Origin: an uncultured Oscillospiraceae bacterium
Lineage (GTDB): Bacteria > Bacillota > Clostridia > Oscillospirales > Acutalibacteraceae
DNA: 64,000 bases
Reading direction: 5' to 3'
Assembly (NCBI GenBank): GCA_949289045.1
Contig: CASEMN010000007.1
Location: forward strand, 40,842 to 104,841
The translations under genes and the position numbers were made by a program. Shown here in pieces: positions 61,331-64,000 of the stretch (its first letter is position 1; every line of letters starts with the position of its first letter). Below the pieces are notes generated by a model. That model ran no database searches, was not told the origin of the DNA, and worked only from the letters and a program-made list of their open reading frames with translations.

Positions 61331-62212
61331 TCAGTCTGATTCAAGACATTTGAAAAACTCCTCAGAGCTTTTGCCATGAGCACGATTAAATCTGCCTAAA
61401 GAGTATAGGCTGCTCTCTCCCTGCTTTATATAGTTTACCTTTTCACGACAAGTAAATACAGCTTTAAACCCCATTCCTTTTACTATTTCCACAGTCTCAT
61501 CACTAAAAGCACCAAAGGGAAATACCATTGTATCCGGTTTTCTGCCAGTATGCTCATAAATAAGATTCTGCTGTTTTTCAATATCTGTCTTTATAACCGC
61601 TTCGTAATGCTGGAGGCTCTCGCCAGACTTTCGCATACATCCCTTTCTGCCTTTATCGCTTGTATGTAAATCATAGGTATGATTCTGAAGTTCTACTCTC
61701 GGATTTTTGCTTAAAGCTTCTATCTGCGGCCAGCTTAAATGAGAATAGTCAAGGTGATGGTCTTCCACTTTCGTGAAAAGGTCCGCCGCCGAACCTATAA
61801 TTGCAAGGACAGCGTACATATCATATTTTTCAAGAAGAGGCTCCACTAAAGTGACAAAGCTTTCATATCCGTCATCAAAGGAAATAATAATGGGCTTTTC
61901 CGGTATTTCTCCCTTACCCTCACAATAAGCTATAAGCTGTGCCATGGTTATGGCTTTATATCCCTTTTCCTTTAAATATTTAAAATCCGATTCAAGCTGA
62001 GCTGAACTTATCGCATACTTACTCCAAAGTTTAGAATTATCTGTCACCTGATGGTACATTATAATTGGCAGCTTAACTTCCGGAACAGTATTTGTACCCA
62101 CATATTCAAAAGACTCCTTTTCTGAAATATATCCTGCGGTAAATATTGCAGCCAGTATTAAAAGAAGGCTTAATACAATTGCTAAGAATCTACTTTTAAC
62201 CACTAAAACCAT
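61331..62212 (-). CDS. Polysaccharide deacetylase, membrane-anchored
   Basis: 293 aa. Signal anchor at residues 8-28. The NodB domain has IIMYHQVTD, IISFDDGYESFVTLVEPLLE (catalytic/metal Asp-Asp), ELQNHTYDLHT with the metal-binding H-x(3)-H-like pair and FPFGAFSDE. It probably removes acetyl groups from a surface glycan or peptidoglycan. Its SD is the 3' arm of a hairpin (62218-62247), so its output may be controlled after the upstream gene. Confidence 0.9.
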   Translation of the reverse strand: MVLVVKSRFLAIVLSLLLILAAIFTAGYISEKESFEYVGTNTVPEVKLPIIMYHQVTDNSKLWSKYAISSAQLESDFKYLKEKGYKAITMAQLIAYCEGKGEIPEKPIIISFDDGYESFVTLVEPLLEKYDMYAVLAIIGSAADLFTKVEDHHLDYSHLSWPQIEALSKNPRVELQNHTYDLHTSDKGRKGCMRKSGESLQHYEAVIKTDIEKQQNLIYEHTGRKPDTMVFPFGAFSDETVEIVKGMGFKAVFTCREKVNYIKQGESSLYSLGRFNRAHGKSSEEFFKCLESD

Positions 62213-62247
62213 AAAAATCCCTCCGGATAGATTGTATGCCGAAGGGA
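62213..62247 (-). promoter_or_regulatory. Terminator-like hairpin that holds the deacetylase SD
   Basis: On the minus strand TCCCTTCGG pairs with CCGGAGGGA (9 pairs, one G-U) around 12 nt, followed by TTTTT and then the ATG. The 3' arm contains GGAGGG, the only SD for the deacetylase. The element could end transcription after the GDPD gene and hide the SD at once. Confidence 0.65.
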
Positions 62248-62264
62248 CTTTTAAAATGAATTTA

Positions 62265-63251
62265 TTACTCGCCGCCGCTAATGAGATTATATGCCTTTTC
62301 CGGGTTATCGGTTATTATGGCATCAGCTCCTCGGCTATTGAGTTCTATTATTTCCTGCTCATCGTTTATAGTCCAGTATTGAACCGCAACATTCAAACTG
62401 TGAGCACGGTTTATTATTTCCTGAGTTCCAAGATTAAATCCAAATTTCTTATATGGAATCTGCAATGCGTCATATTTTATTTCTTCAGGGTCAAGGTCTA
62501 TACCAAAAACAGAAGAAAAGTAAAATTTCAGCACCTCCGCTATACTTGCTGACCGAAGCATATCGTCATATTTTTCATCAAAATATTCAGTTATCTCCCC
62601 ATTAAATGTACCCGCAATTACACGGTCTAAAATATTGCGTTCCGTCAATATACGGTAAAGCTCATCTGCGGCTCTTCTACCAATATCACCGCCGTCCTTT
62701 ATCTCGATTATAAAACTGTATTCCTTTTCCTGGCTGAGAATATAATCGAGAATATCTTCAAGACGCACCACCTTTAGATCCTGTGGAATTTCATCTCCTC
62801 TAAGCCCACGGTAAGGATATGTCCCGTCAGGTGCCTGAAAATTTTCTCCTAAGTTAAGTTCCTGGAGCTCATCAAAATTTTTCTCCGACGGCTTTACTCC
62901 CTTTTCCTCGAAAAGCTCTTCAGAATTACTTGTGCGGTCAAAATCCTCGTCATGCAATAAAATCAACACATTATCTTTAGTTATATGAAGGTCAAATTCA
63001 AAAATATCCGTCTCAAATGTCTCGCTTGTAACGCAATCCTTAAAAGCCATAAAGGTGTTTTCTGGAAAAAGTCCTCCTCCGGAACGATGAGCTGAAACAA
63101 GGGCACCTGTATCCACTATGTATGGATTGGTAGTGTTATAGCTCGCAACCAATGCAGCCTCATCTGAACCGAGAAACAAAAAGACAGACCCTGCAACAGC
63201 AATAATCAGTACAACCGCCAGTAATGAAACAACAATTTTTTTCTTTTTCAT
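62265..63251 (-). CDS. Glycerophosphodiester phosphodiesterase, membrane-anchored
   Basis: 328 aa. N-terminal helix (about 5-27), then the GDPD barrel: VSAHRSGGGLFPENTFMAF with catalytic His, FEFDLHITKDNVLILLHDED and YSFIIEIKDGG (metal Glu), ending NVAVQYWTINDEQEIIEL. It cleaves glycerophosphodiesters from lipids or teichoic acids outside the membrane. A TGC-TATAAT extended -10 (63368-63373) lies about 120 bp upstream. Confidence 0.93.
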   Translation of the reverse strand: MKKKKIVVSLLAVVLIIAVAGSVFLFLGSDEAALVASYNTTNPYIVDTGALVSAHRSGGGLFPENTFMAFKDCVTSETFETDIFEFDLHITKDNVLILLHDEDFDRTSNSEELFEEKGVKPSEKNFDELQELNLGENFQAPDGTYPYRGLRGDEIPQDLKVVRLEDILDYILSQEKEYSFIIEIKDGGDIGRRAADELYRILTERNILDRVIAGTFNGEITEYFDEKYDDMLRSASIAEVLKFYFSSVFGIDLDPEEIKYDALQIPYKKFGFNLGTQEIINRAHSLNVAVQYWTINDEQEIIELNSRGADAIITDNPEKAYNLISGGE

Positions 63252-63570
63252 GTTTTTCCTCCTGCATAAAAATCATAAATTTTCTTGGGAATGCTAAAGA
63301 TATTCGCATAACGAGCCTATTTGCATCCAGCTTCACAGGAAATTATCCACTACGGGTTTCTTCGGCAATTATAGCACTATTTCACATATAATTCTATATA
63401 TGAAAGATTTTTTTGATATATTTTTCAAATTATTGTTTTTTTATCGGATTTTTTAAAGTAGTAAAAAAGAAAGAATAGTTTAATAAAAAAATTTTTTAAA
63501 AAATTTGAAGATTCCTATTGCATTTTGTTCCTATCTGTGGTATTATTGTCAACGTTGCAGTGAGCAACAT
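63252..63570. other. A/T-rich region between GDPD and tRNA-Pro
   Basis: No gene seen. It holds the likely GDPD -10 (63368-63373, minus strand) and a plus-strand promoter for the tRNA: TTGCAT (63518-63523), 17 bp, TATTAT (63541-63546). Confidence 0.55.
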
Positions 63571-63646
63571 CCGGGTGTGGCGCAGTTGGGAGCGCGCTTG
63601 ACTGGGGGTCAAGAGGCCGTGAGTTCAAGTCTCGCCACTCGGACCA
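63571..63646 (+). tRNA. tRNA-Pro (anticodon GGG)
   Basis: A 76-nt cloverleaf with encoded CCA. Acceptor CCGGGTG/CACTCGG (one G-U), anticodon stem CTTGA/TCAAG with loop CTGGGGG giving anticodon GGG, T-arm with TTCAAGT loop. A promoter precedes it by 24 nt and a terminator follows. Confidence 0.95.
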
Positions 63647-63650
63647 TTTT

Positions 63651-63687
63651 AACCTGTAGCCTTTGCGGTTACAGGTTTTTTCTTTAA
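63651..63687 (+). terminator. Terminator after tRNA-Pro
   Basis: AACCTGTA/TACAGGTT stem over 11 nt followed by TTTTTTC. Confidence 0.88.
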
Positions 63688-63738
63688 TTTTTCCATACTG
63701 CATAAGGCTTTGCGCATTTTGGTATACAGTACCTTTAA

Positions 63739-64000
63739 TTAACTTTTCAAATTATCAAGGGGACTGTAATTTTTGAAGTTTGTCACGGTTTTCGCTGATG
63801 TCAAGTGTACATACTTTTTCACCATATCAAGCGTAGTGTGTCCGAGTATGAGCTGCAAACTGTAGATATTACCGCCATTTTCAAGATAATTTGTCGCAAA
63901 CGTGTGCCGCAAAAGGTGTGCATGAATCCGAGGAGTAAATAGGTCTGCATCGGTTTTAAGTGATTTAAACATCCTTTCAATTACACAATTTGTGATTGGT
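63739..64000 (-). CDS. Tyrosine recombinase/integrase, C-terminal part (5' end off the window)
   Basis: The frame is open to the right edge; about 87 codons are visible. It contains PRIHAHLLRHTFATNYLENG (HxLRH with the second catalytic Arg), LQLILGHTTLDMVKKYVHLT (LGH and the tyrosine nucleophile in KKYVH). This is the catalytic end of a phage/ICE-type integrase. Lying 93 bp past tRNA-Pro, it probably belongs to an element integrated at the tRNA 3' end, continuing to the right of the window. Confidence 0.9.
   Translation of the reverse strand, partial: PITNCVIERMFKSLKTDADLFTPRIHAHLLRHTFATNYLENGGNIYSLQLILGHTTLDMVKKYVHLTSAKTVTNFKNYSPLDNLKS

Overview
The window reads as chromosomal DNA of a low-GC anaerobic Firmicute of class Clostridia, probably a gut Oscillospirales/Ruminococcaceae-type organism. 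The basis is the AT-rich intergenic DNA, strong Shine-Dalgarno (SD) sites, the recA-recX-rimO-pgsA block, a T-box-controlled cysE-cysS pair, EpsG/PglC/PglF-type polysaccharide genes, a serpin and a plant alpha-galactoside locus. Placement below class is inference.

Layout. (1) 1-15.8 kb, minus strand: one long surface-polysaccharide operon. It holds a PglF/EpsC-type 4,6-dehydratase, an aminotransferase, a phosphoglycosyl transferase, a PLP fold-III enzyme, an SDR epimerase, two ATP-grasp proteins (one interrupted by an in-frame TAG), four glycosyltransferases, an EpsG-type polymerase, an acyltransferase and a pyruvyl transferase that runs off the left edge. A broken copy of a glycosyltransferase 3' end lies beyond the acyltransferase gene. 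(2) 16.3-18.2 kb: a TetR regulator with two palindromic operators and two membrane proteins. (3) 18.2-22.8 kb: methyltransferase, SnoaL-like protein, an SdpR/SdpI-like immunity-type operon with twin operators, secG, a hairpin-rich gap and a YbjQ protein. (4) 22.9-34.2 kb: housekeeping genes (topoisomerase IV-like pair, DUF4364, cysS, cysE with a Cys T-box, pgsA, rimO, recX, recA). (5) 34.4-44.8 kb, mostly plus strand: nucleoside phosphorylase, a small XRE protein, a lipase, an MFS/AraC pair enclosed by 45-bp direct repeats, two paralogous metallophosphoesterases and an M20 peptidase with a two-gene membrane module. (6) 44.9-48.1 kb: ECF sigma, anti-sigma-like protein, secreted protein and serpin lipoprotein. 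(7) 48.2-59.8 kb: sulfatase, esterase, kinase, AraC regulator and the GH4/GH2/GH36 galactosidases. (8) 60.1-64 kb: RmlB-like dehydratase, polysaccharide deacetylase, GDPD, tRNA-Pro(GGG) and the end of a tyrosine recombinase that probably marks an element integrated at the tRNA.

The least ordinary signal is a dispersed ~64-bp intergenic repeat, about ten units between 19.6 and 60.1 kb. Each unit ends in a 15-bp palindrome of two 6-nt arms around TCA or TTA. The arm sequences differ between units but change in matched pairs, and several units abut or contain the stop codon of a minus-strand gene. Two gene insertions flanked by copies of the preceding gene's 3' end (acyltransferase at 1.3 kb; MFS/AraC at 36.6-39.0 kb) suggest cassette-like gain of genes by recombination at gene ends.
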